From Flectobacillus major DSM 103 (GTDB lineage: Bacteria; Bacteroidota; Bacteroidia; Cytophagales; Spirosomataceae), in NCBI RefSeq assembly GCF_000427405.1, contig NZ_KE386492.1, positions 109,690 to 173,689 on the forward strand: a stretch of 64,000 nucleotides of DNA, in the 5' to 3' direction. A program made the position numbers and the translations under genes. This document shows positions 1 through 9,100 of the stretch, one piece after another. Every line of letters starts with the position of its first letter. The stretch's first letter is position 1. Under the pieces are notes generated by a model. It searched no databases and was not told the origin of the DNA. It saw nothing but the letters and a program-made list of their open reading frames with translations.

Positions 1-318
1 GTTGCCCATTTTTGTAAACCATCGACCCGTCGTATTCCCAATATTCGCCTGTTGAGTAGGTTCGCTTTAAGACCCTTCCATCACCAGCATAAGTTATTTT
101 TATCCATCGGTTATTCGTTAAGCTGATTTGCTTAGGAAGTTTTAAATACGGGTCATAGTCTATTTGGCTTATCTCTTTATTAAGGTCTTTTTTTAACGAG
201 CCGTCGCTATAATAATCATAATCGTTGGTAACTGCATTTCGATTTACAAAATCTACAATATTATCACCCGAGGCAGACTTTAAGCGTTTGGCATAATCAT
301 AACTAAAATATATCTTCG
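1..318 (-). pseudogene. RHS core fragment (third copy, runs off left edge)
   Basis: The minus strand encodes about 100 codons of RHS/YD-repeat core matching the intact RHS protein at 6188-10504, for example YDYAKRLKSA followed by the GDNIVDFVNRN and GSLKKDLNKEI stretches. Bases 1-270 are almost identical to 3664-3935 and 7381-7652. Relative to those copies about 170 bases are missing at position 271, which joins the KRLKSA stretch in frame to SGDNIVDF. Just upstream, the QRSY segment is out of frame through a one-base loss that is also present in the copy near 4145. No start codon or N-terminal half exists, so this is a headless fragment. Its C-terminal tip lies left of the window and could still be an open toxin module. 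Confidence 0.8.
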
Positions 319-321
319 TTG

Positions 322-438
322 ATTCCCCAATTCATTACTGATAATGAGCAAATTATCTTGCTTGCCATTTATGACAAGCAAGTAAAAGACAATATCTCTG
401 AAAAGGAATTGAAGGAACTGCTCGAAGATTTGGAGTAA
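322..438 (+). pseudogene. 3' remnant of a RelE/ParE-type toxin gene
   Basis: On the plus strand an open frame ends at the stop at 436-438 and encodes about 38 residues including TDNEQIILLAIYDKQ and ends KELKELLEDLE. The pattern of hydrophobic strand, I-Y-D/A-K, then a charged helix is typical of the C-terminus of RelE/HigB-type mRNA interferases in Bacteroidota. The rest of the gene is absent: upstream sequence is RHS core on the other strand. A second, slightly diverged copy lies at 4159-4275. Family assignment rests on this short pattern alone. Confidence 0.5.
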
Positions 439-445
439 CAAAAAA

Positions 446-500
446 CTCCGAATGGATATGCCCCCGTTAGACTCTAACTTTGAGGAATATCTACTCGGAG
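446..500. terminator. Conserved bidirectional terminator-like hairpin (copy 1)
   Basis: CTCCGA at 446-451 pairs with TCGGAG at 495-500. Inside lies a perfect small inverted repeat, GTTAGA/TCTAAC, at 466-478. A-rich sequence on the left and a T-run on the right would suit termination on both strands. It sits between the RelE remnant (plus) and the Imm11-like gene (minus), and is repeated unchanged at 4284-4338. Confidence 0.55.
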
Positions 501-510
501 CCTCTATTTT

Positions 511-1278
511 TTATAAAAAGATTAGTTCACAATAATTATCCCCTAAAAGCTCTGCTCGTCTTTTGGCGAGCGTTTGGCTTATAGTTCTTACACCTGTTAT
601 CTTTTTCTCTTCAATTGCTTTTAATAAGTTTTCAGAAATATAATCTTTGAGTGATAAAAATCTGCATCCCCAAAAATCAAGATTTTTATCAAAATTATCA
701 TTGAAAACCATTTTTTTGCACTTTAATGCTGGATATCCTGTATGAAAAATATTTAAATATTCTTCATACGTACTAACTTTCAATCCATCTTCTTTGAGAT
801 TGAGATATTTTGTATGAAAACTGGTATCAAACTCAGATTTATCAAACTCTAATACTTGACTTCCTGTTTCTTTTTGAAAATAAAAATACCAATATCCATC
901 TACCTCATTAATTTCATTGTTTTTTTTATCAGGTTGGTAAAAAGTGACTTTGTAAAAATGATGTGAAGGTAACTTAAATTGCTCTAATAGCTCCCGAAAC
1001 TTTGAAGAAACTATGTAACCATGAAGCAATGAACTTAGATAGATCAAATCAGTGTGTTTGGCATTTTTGTGCATTGGTAAGCCTATTAAGTTTAGGCTAA
1101 ATTCAGGTTTGATACCCGATAAAAATCGTAAATCTTTTCTATCATCAGGCCACATGAACGCTTTAATTTGCTGATTTTTAGACCAAAAATCAGTATCAAA
1201 CCATACTTGGCTAGTTCCCGTTTTAATACCTGTAACTTTTGGATCTCCTCCATCGGTAGTAAAAGTAAAGTAATTCAT
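511..1278 (-). CDS. Imm11/DUF1629-like immunity protein A
   Basis: This is a 255-residue cytoplasmic-type protein without signal peptide. The start at 1278 (MNYFTFTT) is preferred over an upstream ATG at 1305 because the paralogue at 4349-5089 begins the same way (MNYYRLTE), and because the chosen start lies one base after the stop of the AHH toxin gene. The C-terminal motif around residues 215-240 (FLSLKDYISENLLKAIEEKKITG) resembles the 'S-E-x-L-K-x-A-I-E-x-x-x-I-T-G' ending of Imm11/DUF1629 immunity proteins. Tight coupling behind a nuclease tip suggests it neutralises that AHH toxin. Family assignment is by pattern only. Confidence 0.6.
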   Translation of the reverse strand: MNYFTFTTDGGDPKVTGIKTGTSQVWFDTDFWSKNQQIKAFMWPDDRKDLRFLSGIKPEFSLNLIGLPMHKNAKHTDLIYLSSLLHGYIVSSKFRELLEQFKLPSHHFYKVTFYQPDKKNNEINEVDGYWYFYFQKETGSQVLEFDKSEFDTSFHTKYLNLKEDGLKVSTYEEYLNIFHTGYPALKCKKMVFNDNFDKNLDFWGCRFLSLKDYISENLLKAIEEKKITGVRTISQTLAKRRAELLGDNYCELIFL

Positions 1279-1279
1279 G

Positions 1280-2089
1280 TTATTTAAGAGTTCTAATATA
1301 ATCATTTAAATTTGAGGAACTATTGTTGGCTTTTTGAATAACTCCTTCCATTTTATCAACCGTTTGCGTAATATGTTGAATTGTTAACTTACCACCATTT
1401 TGTGTTGCTAACTCTGTGAGTTCTTTTGCTACATACTCACTATATGCAGGGTGATTTCCATGAAAACCTTTATTTAAAGGTATCAGATTGCCTATGTTAT
1501 CAATATCAAAGTTTTTTAGTTGATCGAAAATGGCAGCATTATCTTTATAAACGCCTTTAGGTATGATGTGATGTAATTGTGTTCCTGCCGGTTTTAATCG
1601 CCTTATAACTAATGGGATAGCAGCTTTCATCACTTTCATTTTGGCCATACTACTAATGGCTTTAGTCCCCATTACAGCCAACTTGGTACCCTTCATGTCT
1701 GTTCCTAAAACAGGGACTGCTGAAAGTAAATTTAGGCCTGCACTACCATAATTACCCCTATAAATATCAATACCTGCGTTAACAACTCCTGCTAATGTGC
1801 CTGCTCCAGGGTAAAGACCTATGCCATCTAGCGTAAGCTGTATATTATTGAGCGTACTTTCATCTCGTTGGGCTATAACGGTAACTTGAGGTAATATCGT
1901 ACCATCATCTTTTCCATCGCCATTAACATCTGTTAAACCAAAAAGGTCGATATTGAGTACGGGATTATTAGAGGTGTATAGATAAGGTGAAAAGTCTTCA
2001 TCTGCTTCCGCCAATGCATCAACTCCCCACCATCTACCAACAGTCTTATCATAATACCTAGCTACAACAAGCGGGAGGAGTACCTGCAT
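1280..2089 (-). CDS. Displaced RHS C-terminal tip with AHH nuclease toxin (A)
   Basis: This 269-residue protein begins at the very end of an RHS core (RYYDKTVGRWWGVDALA, then SPY and the NNPVLNID block at residues ~34-49). It continues through a hydrophobic pre-toxin segment (~90-130) and ends in an AHH-type HNH/ENDO VII nuclease: LHHIIPKG at ~172-179, N201 and NKGFHGNHPAY at ~206-216. The RHS shell upstream of RYYD is missing; the first eight residues match nothing in the core. It is therefore a stored or orphan tip. An immunity gene follows one base later. It could be expressed alone or serve as a donor for recombination onto a full RHS gene. Confidence 0.75.
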   Translation of the reverse strand: MQVLLPLVVARYYDKTVGRWWGVDALAEADEDFSPYLYTSNNPVLNIDLFGLTDVNGDGKDDGTILPQVTVIAQRDESTLNNIQLTLDGIGLYPGAGTLAGVVNAGIDIYRGNYGSAGLNLLSAVPVLGTDMKGTKLAVMGTKAISSMAKMKVMKAAIPLVIRRLKPAGTQLHHIIPKGVYKDNAAIFDQLKNFDIDNIGNLIPLNKGFHGNHPAYSEYVAKELTELATQNGGKLTIQHITQTVDKMEGVIQKANNSSSNLNDYIRTLK

Positions 2090-2141
2090 TTCGATTGACT
2101 AAATCGATAGTACTATCTTATACACTGTAATAACATTTGTA

Positions 2142-2570
2142 CTATTTACTATATACTCTAAATAAATTCTCCATATCATTTGAGTTCCTGATTTCATTTA
2201 GTATTTTCTTTTTATAATTTATCTTATCCCAATATTCAGGATAATTTTTGATATCACTTTGAATTATTTTTTTTAAATCTTCAAAAGCATAAGTATGCAG
2301 TATATTAGATAACTGTATCGATACATGAATAAAAGGATTAAGGAAAAGAAGATCTATAGAAAAGTATGTTTTAATTCTTTCTACTTTTTCAACAATAAAT
2401 AAATTGCCTACTGAATCATATAACTTTAAGCCTTCGTACCAGCCACTTTTAAACGTTGCCAATGTACATCTTTGTAATCTTGACATATTAGGAATGGAAG
2501 ATACAGTTTGATTTGTAGCGATTGCAAATACAGGAAAATGTATATCATCAGGTGTTATCATTTCGGTCAT
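2142..2570 (-). CDS. Unknown small protein, probable immunity gene
   Basis: This 142-residue protein has no signal peptide. It starts two bases after the stop of the RHS fragment at 2573-4075, the normal place for the cognate immunity gene of an RHS tip. Visible features are a conserved-looking core with GWYEGLKLYDSVGNLF and a lysine-rich, probably helical C-terminus. I do not recognise the family. The role is inferred only from position and coupling. Confidence 0.6.
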   Translation of the reverse strand: MTEMITPDDIHFPVFAIATNQTVSSIPNMSRLQRCTLATFKSGWYEGLKLYDSVGNLFIVEKVERIKTYFSIDLLFLNPFIHVSIQLSNILHTYAFEDLKKIIQSDIKNYPEYWDKINYKKKILNEIRNSNDMENLFRVYSK

Positions 2571-2572
2571 CT

Positions 2573-4075
2573 TTATTTTTGAGAAATTTTATAAGCCTTA
2601 CCTGTGGTAGAAACGCCAAATGCCCATGGCCAAGTAGGAGTTCCATAATATAATCGTTGTAAATAGTTTAGATTAAAACCACTTTTATTAATTTTTCCTT
2701 CAATTGCGTTGTGTATTTCTCGCCAACTATAACCTTGGTCATAGAGACTTTTAGGTAACGCCTTAAAATTCCAAGGTTGGTTTTTAAGCCAATTAGGAAT
2801 TTTTTTACCCCATTGGTTTCTTGGAATTGCCCAGTGATGTATATCTTGATATGGTAAAGCATAGCCTTTTTGTACCGCCCACTTTCTTGTTGCACGCCAT
2901 GTATGACTCCCTAATTTAATCGCACCCTTTATACCTGCAGTAGCCAGAGATTTGACTAAAAACACATCAGAAATTGCCAATGCAGTATGTGCTAGACCTG
3001 TCCAAGTGTCTCCTCTGTCAAAAGCATCAATCGCATCTGCTCCCGAACCAACTACTGGCATATATCGCCATGCACTATCTTCACTAAGTCCGCTTGCTGG
3101 TTTTGTATCTTCTGTCTTTTGGGTTTTGTCATCGTCTGGGCAACAATTATTTTCTCCGTTAGTGTTATCGCTCTGTCCTATGCCATATTCTTGTTGAACA
3201 TTGTCCCAACTTACCTCCTTTCCGTTATCTTCATACTTTCCTGTTTCCCAATTATATTTCGATGCCAGACCATCAGGGTCTATCATCAAAATTGGATTAT
3301 TCTCGGCATAGTTGTATGGTGTTAAATGTTCAAAATCATCCGCCAATGCATCAACTCCCCACCATCTACCAACAGTCTTATCATAATACCTCGCTCCAAA
3401 ATCATTGATGCCACTTAATCCAAAGAGCGTTAGGCTTTCTTTATCTTGATACTTAAAGCGGTTCTCAACACTATTTGCCGTTCCTGTACCATTGAGTTCT
3501 ATACCAAATGGGTCATAATTGGTGCTTTCTACCTGTTGTAATACACCTGAATTACTCTTGAATGATACTCGTACATTACCTAAATGGTCTTTGATATTGT
3601 ATTCGTAAACCCAAGCATTACTCACATAGGTAGCTCTCCCTTCGGGCGTAGATAACTGATACGGTTGCCCATTTTTGTAAACCATCGACCCGTCGTATTC
3701 CCAATATTCGCCTGTTGAGTAGGTTCGCTTTAAGACCCTTCCATCACCAGCATAAGTTATTTTTATCCATCGGTTATTCGTTAAGCTGATTTGCTTAGGA
3801 AGTTTTAAATACGGGTCATAGTCTATTTGGCTTATCTCTTTATTAAGGTCTTTTTTTAACGAGCCGTCGCTATAATAATCATAATCGTTGGTAACTGCAT
3901 TTCGATTTACAAAATCTACAATATTATCACCCGAGATGGCATCCTCTACCTTGTATAACTTATTGCCAGTGTAGGTATAGGTCAGATTGTCCATTAGGCC
4001 ATAGCCACTACCTACTTTGCCATTGCGTTGTAAGGTAGTAATATTTCCATTTTTATCATAGGTAATTAAGGGCAT
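2573..4075 (-). CDS. Headless RHS core protein with HHW-type nuclease-like toxin tip
   Basis: This 500-residue protein matches the intact RHS protein (6188-10504) almost residue for residue from its residue ~905 to the core end (GARYYDKTVGRWW, then NNPILMIDPDG at ~255). It then carries a unique tip of about 230 residues. The tip has an acidic linker, a hydrophobic pre-toxin stretch (ADAIDAFDRGDTWTGLAHTA) and a terminal domain with DIHHWAIPRNQWGK and NQPWNFKALP. Paired histidines, a tryptophan and the later NQPWN block resemble HNH-like RHS toxins. Upstream of 4075 the core continues only as frameshifted sequence, so the shell is truncated. There is no signal peptide. The immunity candidate starts 2 bases downstream. 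Confidence 0.75.
   Translation of the reverse strand: MPLITYDKNGNITTLQRNGKVGSGYGLMDNLTYTYTGNKLYKVEDAISGDNIVDFVNRNAVTNDYDYYSDGSLKKDLNKEISQIDYDPYLKLPKQISLTNNRWIKITYAGDGRVLKRTYSTGEYWEYDGSMVYKNGQPYQLSTPEGRATYVSNAWVYEYNIKDHLGNVRVSFKSNSGVLQQVESTNYDPFGIELNGTGTANSVENRFKYQDKESLTLFGLSGINDFGARYYDKTVGRWWGVDALADDFEHLTPYNYAENNPILMIDPDGLASKYNWETGKYEDNGKEVSWDNVQQEYGIGQSDNTNGENNCCPDDDKTQKTEDTKPASGLSEDSAWRYMPVVGSGADAIDAFDRGDTWTGLAHTALAISDVFLVKSLATAGIKGAIKLGSHTWRATRKWAVQKGYALPYQDIHHWAIPRNQWGKKIPNWLKNQPWNFKALPKSLYDQGYSWREIHNAIEGKINKSGFNLNYLQRLYYGTPTWPWAFGVSTTGKAYKISQK
3345..4075. repeat. Direct repeat of RHS core DNA (copy 2 of 3)
   Basis: This stretch matches 7062-7792 of the intact RHS gene at a constant offset of 3717 bases with only scattered differences. 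Its inner part (3664-3935) also matches 1-270. The three copies are in the same orientation, so homologous recombination between them could exchange or delete the toxin tips. Confidence 0.85.
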
Positions 4076-4158
4076 TCCATAATTCTCAGATTTACTCCTG
4101 CATAAACAGCAGACTTTAAGGCGTTTGGCATAATCATAACTAAAATATAGCTTCGTTG

Positions 4159-4275
4159 ATTATCCAATTCATTACTGATAATGAGGAAGTTATCTTGCTG
4201 ACCATCTACGACAAGCAAGTAAAAGATAATATCTCTGAAAAGGAATTGAAAGAACTGCTCGAAGATTTAGAGTAA
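4159..4275 (+). pseudogene. 3' remnant of a RelE/ParE-type toxin gene (second copy)
   Basis: The open plus-strand frame ends at 4273-4275 and encodes TDNEEVILLTIYDKQ with the same KELKELLEDLE ending as the copy at 322-438. It abuts degraded RHS core sequence (4076-4155, with single-base losses) exactly as the first copy does. The two copies differ at a few bases, mostly conservative, so they are old duplicates of one junction. Confidence 0.5.
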
Positions 4276-4283
4276 CAAAAAAA

Positions 4284-4338
4284 CTCCGAATGGATATGCC
4301 CCCGTTAGACTCTAACTTTGAGGAATATCTACTCGGAG
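4284..4338. terminator. Conserved bidirectional terminator-like hairpin (copy 2)
   Basis: This has the same structure as at 446-500. CTCCGA (4284-4289) pairs with TCGGAG (4333-4338), with the inner GTTAGA-C-TCTAAC repeat between and a T-run to the right. It ends just before the stop of the second Imm11-like gene. Confidence 0.55.
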
Positions 4339-4348
4339 CCTCTATTTT

Positions 4349-5089
4349 TTATAAAAAGATTAGTTCACAATAATTATCCCCTAAAAACTCTGCTCGTCTT
4401 TTGGCTCTCTCGGGTGATATTGCCTCATAACCTGTTATCTTGGCTTCTTCCATTTTTTTCAATAATCGTTCTGAAACATAATCTTTTGAACTTAAAAACT
4501 GGGTGCCAAAAATATCTAATTCTTGGTCGAAATTTTGATTGAATACCAATTTGGAAACTCTCATAGCACTACCAGTTTCGTAAAATACGTTCATGTAGTC
4601 TTGGTAAGTCTGAATATTAACCGTAAAATCTTCACCAAAATTTCTCTTGTGGTAACGTAAGTCATATTCACATTTGGAAAAATCAACAGTGTTTTCACCT
4701 GTTTCCATATCATAGACAAACCACCAATAGCCATCAACAATTTTATCCTTTTGTATAAAGGTAGTTTCTAAAAATTTATGGTTTTTAGGTAAATGACTAC
4801 TCTCTAATATCTCTCGTAGTTTGTTATTGACCGCAAAACCTCGTATTGAAAAGCCAATATAATCAGTATGCTTTGATTGCTTTTCCATAGGAATTTTAAT
4901 CAATGGTTTAGCAAATTGTGTTATTCTTGCCCACGACCGCCATTTGTCTTTGCTTTCATCACCAAAAAACAAATCATCATACCATTTATTATTGTGTATA
5001 AATTCATTATTATAAATAGTTTGTCCTGCCCCATGCTTTACCCCGACAATTTTAGGCTCAATTGACTCTGTTAATCGATAATAGTTCAT
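4349..5089 (-). CDS. Imm11/DUF1629-like immunity protein B
   Basis: This 246-residue protein is a paralogue of the product of 511-1278. It has the same opening (MNYYRL/MNYFTF), the same 'KHTDYIGFSIRGF' region, and the same C-terminal FLSSKDYVSERLLKKMEEAKITG and AKRRAEFLGDNYCELIFL pattern. Its ATG overlaps the stop of the AHH toxin fragment by four bases (ATGA at 5086-5089), showing translational coupling. It is probably the antidote of that AHH variant; the divergence between copies fits toxin-specific immunity. There is no signal peptide, consistent with a cytoplasmic nuclease target. Confidence 0.6.
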   Translation of the reverse strand: MNYYRLTESIEPKIVGVKHGAGQTIYNNEFIHNNKWYDDLFFGDESKDKWRSWARITQFAKPLIKIPMEKQSKHTDYIGFSIRGFAVNNKLREILESSHLPKNHKFLETTFIQKDKIVDGYWWFVYDMETGENTVDFSKCEYDLRYHKRNFGEDFTVNIQTYQDYMNVFYETGSAMRVSKLVFNQNFDQELDIFGTQFLSSKDYVSERLLKKMEEAKITGYEAISPERAKRRAEFLGDNYCELIFL

Positions 5090-5547
5090 TTGAAGAAATT
5101 ATTTAAAGTTGTTCCTGATGACTTATATGCAGCTTCTGCTTTATCAATAAGTCCATGCATATTATTGATAACTCCATTAATGTCTGATATGGTTAATTTA
5201 CCATTGACATCAATTATAGATTGCAATTCGTCTCTAACATACTTTGTGTAAGCACCATGTTTAGCGTGAAATCCTTCTTGTAAATATCGTAGATTATCAC
5301 CAGCATCTATGTCGAACCCTACCTTTGATATAGCTCTACCAATGGGTTTATCCATAAGACTCTGAGGTATAATATGATGAATCTGATAACCATCAATTTT
5401 TGTCCATTGAGAGTATTTTGCCGTAGTAATAGCACCATTGTATTTGCGTACTCCAGCAATTCCTACCAATGCACTTTTGATCACCTTCATCTTCGCCATA
5501 CTACTAATGGCTTTAGTCCCCATTACAGCCAGCTTGGTACCCTTCAT
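5086..5547 (-). CDS. Truncated RHS tip with AHH nuclease toxin (B)
   Basis: The open frame gives 153 residues, but homology to the other AHH tip starts earlier, at about 5605 (NYGSAGLNLL, then SAVPVLGTAMKG, in frame). The natural N-terminus is therefore lost and the ATG at 5547 is only the first one available. The domain keeps QIHHIIPQS, then NLRYLQEGFHAKHGAYTKYV, matching the HH, N and H-x2-H positions of AHH nucleases. The shared pre-toxin (KLAVMGTKAISSMAKMK) is nearly identical to copy A, while the nuclease itself has diverged. No RHS core remains in front of it. It is an orphan cassette paired with an Imm11-like gene. Confidence 0.65.
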   Translation of the reverse strand: MKGTKLAVMGTKAISSMAKMKVIKSALVGIAGVRKYNGAITTAKYSQWTKIDGYQIHHIIPQSLMDKPIGRAISKVGFDIDAGDNLRYLQEGFHAKHGAYTKYVRDELQSIIDVNGKLTISDINGVINNMHGLIDKAEAAYKSSGTTLNNFFK

Positions 5548-5723
5548 GGCTGTGCCTAATACGGGGACTGCTGAAAGTAAATTTAGGCCTGCACTACCAT
5601 AATTACTTAATGGACTTTGTTCAAAACGATTTGGATATACGTATTACCATACAATGTATTTACCAAAATCAGAGCCCTACTTTTATACGCCTCCCAAATG
5701 CCTTAGGAGAGACATAAGAAGGG

Positions 5724-6155
5724 TTACCAAGGATACATTTGTGCAGAAAAATTAACATAATATTTCCCTTTCACTAAACTATCTTCATTAAAAGAGACTT
5801 GAAAAATTCTTTTTTTCTTATAATCATCACTAAATCGAAATTCATCATCCATGTATTTTGGATAATCAAGAGTATCATTAATAAAGACTATATTTGATAC
5901 AGGTTTATGATGGCTTATTGTATCTACATACTTCATTGCCCTTTTTAAAAGAAATAATTCGTCTGTACTGTCTTTGACAACATAATTTCCAACATAAACT
6001 GTGTGAAAATATGATCTTATTTGGTGTGACACTTCTAATTCAGAGTAAAACATCAAAATTTTACTATTTCTAACGCTTTCTATGTTTTCTTTATCTTTAC
6101 AGCTAATGCTTATTGCGAAAAAGGAAATTCCTAATATTGAAATTATTTTTTTCAT
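5724..6155 (-). CDS. Lipoprotein, probable immunity protein of the intact RHS toxin
   Basis: This 143-residue protein has a lipoprotein signal peptide (MKKIISILGISFFAISISC, Cys at 19). It starts 32 bases after the stop of the full RHS gene, in the immunity position. No domain is recognised. A lipid-anchored immunity protein would sit in the periplasm or at the inner face of the outer membrane. If the pairing is right, the RHS tip acts in the envelope (cell wall, lipid II or membrane) and not on DNA. Both the role and the site of action are inferred from position and signal peptide. Confidence 0.6.
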   Translation of the reverse strand: MKKIISILGISFFAISISCKDKENIESVRNSKILMFYSELEVSHQIRSYFHTVYVGNYVVKDSTDELFLLKRAMKYVDTISHHKPVSNIVFINDTLDYPKYMDDEFRFSDDYKKKRIFQVSFNEDSLVKGKYYVNFSAQMYPW

Positions 6156-6187
6156 GCTATTTTATACTTCTAATCTTATGTAAAACA

Positions 6188-9100
6188 TTAAAATTTAGTT
6201 TGAATATTTCTTGTTTTGATATGTTCTGTTTTTATTTGAACTGCCCAAGGAAACGGATTATATTTATTGCCTCTACCATAATTATGTTGTAGATTATACA
6301 TTTCTGATAAACCAGGTAAGTTACTGTTAGCATCACCACGACCAGCACCAAATATATCTCCAATTTTTATAGTCATTCCAACTTTGCTGCTTGATATATT
6401 TGTAATATCGACTTGCATATACTGATACCCTCCCATTACAGTCCAAGAAAATAAATTATCTCTAATAATTCCACCAAAATATTGTGGTCTTAGACTTTCA
6501 AGAGCTAAGTTTCCATCAAAATCAGATAATGTGCTATTTTTGCTAAAATAATTTAAAGCAACTTCTCCAAACATTCTTACAAAGCTCTTAAAAGAGCCAT
6601 TATTTGAAATCAAATTAGCCATGTCAGATGTACTTGCAAAGTTTATGGGAGAACCATCCCCATTTAAAAAATGATTTAGTAATATATTTCCATTCCCTGT
6701 CAGAGAAAATGCAATCCCTATACTAAAATTTCTTGTAAAAGAAGCCAAGGCATCTTCTTCGCTATCAGTATCTCCGCTGATACCAGCTATTGGTGTTCGC
6801 CCAAGGTCACCATCAGAACCACTAAAACTCCCAATTTTATATGACAGTCTTGTTTGTTGAGCATCCTCTCTTTTTTTTCTATCCTTATTCCTATTTTCCT
6901 GCCGTGCTTCATTCTCTGCATCCGCATCACCTCTAGCTGCTACCCACTGGTCAGTAGTCAATCCATCTGCTCCAACCGACGACATCCCATCGGGGTCAAT
7001 GAAACGTAAAGGATTATTATTATTATATTGATAAGGCGAATGCCTTCTTGATATATCCGCCAAAGCATCAACTCCCCACCAACGTCCAATAGTCTTATCA
7101 TAATACCTAGCTCCAAAATCATTGATGCCACTTAATCCAAAGAGCGTTAGGCTTTCTTTATCTTGATACTTAAATCTATTCTCAACACTATTTGCCGTTC
7201 CTGTGCCATTTAACTCTATCCCAAATGGGTCATAATTGGTGCTTTCTACCTGTTGTAATACACCTGAATTACTCTTGAATGATACTCGTACATTACCTAA
7301 GTGGTCTTTGATATTGTATTCGTAAGCCCAAGCATTACTCACATAGGTAGCTCTCCCTTCGGGCGTAGATAACTGATACGGTTGCCCATTTTTGTAAACC
7401 ATCGACCCGTCGTATTCCCAATATTCGCCTGTTGAGTAGGTTCGCTTTAAGACCCTTCCATCACCAGCATAAGTTATTTTTATCCATCGGTTATTCGTTA
7501 AGCTGATTTGCTTAGGAAGTTTTAAATACGGGTCATAGTCTATTTGGCTTATCTCTTTATTAAGGTCTTTTTTTAACGAGCCGTCGCTATAATAGTCATA
7601 ATCGTTGGTAACTGCATTTCGATTTACAAAATCTACAATATTATCACCCGAAATGGCATCCTCTACCTTGTATAACTTATTGCCAGTGTAGGTATAGGTC
7701 AGATTGTCCATTAGGCCATAGCCACTGCCTACCTTGCCATTGCGTTGTAAGGTAGTAATATTTCCATTTTTATCATAGGTAATTAAGGGTATTCCATAAT
7801 TTTCGGGGCCAATACCTGTGTAAACGGCTGATTTAAGGCGTTTGGAAATGTCGTAACTAAAAGTATAGCTTCGTTGCTGGTTTTGAGCATTTGTCCATGT
7901 TTGCTTGCCTATATTGCCGTCCCATTGGTTGCTTGTTTCGTAATCTAAACGATAGGAAAACAAATCTGATTCTGAAGCATTGGGTACTGGAACACCTGTA
8001 GAATTGAGATTTATGCCCAAAAGTCCACCTCTGATATGATAACGATAATCAATCGTTTGTAGAGCCGACAACTGAACAGAGCTAGGAACAACCACACTAT
8101 TGGGTGGTATTTGCTCCTCAACTAAAAAGATATTAAGTTTCTCCACATTGAGTGGGTGGGTCATTATGCTATTAAAAATATAATTATTTTCGTTGTTGGG
8201 GCCTTGGTAAATTACCATTCCATCAAGCGTAATATCTTCAGGATTATATCCATAAACAATATAGTTGTTGAGGTGTGTTACATTTCCGGGGTCTGAGAAC
8301 ACTTTGGCAAATACATAACTTATGTCGTTGCCTCCCCCTTGGTAAATCACCATTCCGTCTCGATTGGCATCGCCTGCCCAAAGAGCATACCCCAAGCTTG
8401 TATTTTTGCGTTCTCCCCCATCGTAGTCGGATACGACATTATAGATTTGAGCAGGCGTTCTTGTAATAAAATTGACAGTGGTAGTAGTGCTGGCAAAGCT
8501 TACCGCCTCGGCTGTCATTACACCAAGGTGATTACGGTGTTTTATTGCTACATAATAGTTAGCATTGGGTAAATTGCCTAGGTTAAGGTCGGAAACACCG
8601 TCGATATCGACTATATCGCCATCGGCTTGTAACAATGCAGAACGAGTTTTGAGAATATTGGCCGAATTGCTTGCAGACCTTAGTTCAACAAATACCCAGT
8701 CAACAATCGCATTGGGCGTTCCTTGATTAGCGGCCAATACTTGTAAGGTAGTTTGTTCGTTTCCACCACCGCCCACATGGACAAAGCGTCCACCCAAGGC
8801 GGTATAAGGCTCTAGGGTGGGTAGGTACCCAGAGCTAGCCATGCTGGTGTTCATTTGGCTTACGCCAATACCTCCTGCAAGAAGGACTTTTCCTTTTAGA
8901 AACTTGTTGCTGACGATATTAGAATTGGGGGCGATTTTTTTCTGAATAAGTCGGCCAACCTCATCATATTTTAGCTGAGCTATTTCGGTGTTGGTTGTAG
9001 CAGAAAAACCGTGTCGAACAGACGTGGGTCTATTGGTAAGGTCATAAGCGTTTTGGGTATTTTCTATAGTACTTGTTCCGTTGGCCAAAGTCCAATAGTT

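Noticed and set aside
1-7792. Repeated blocks read as an insertion sequence or transposon
   Set aside because: The repeated DNA encodes RHS core protein in frame. There is no transposase, no terminal inverted repeat and no target duplication.
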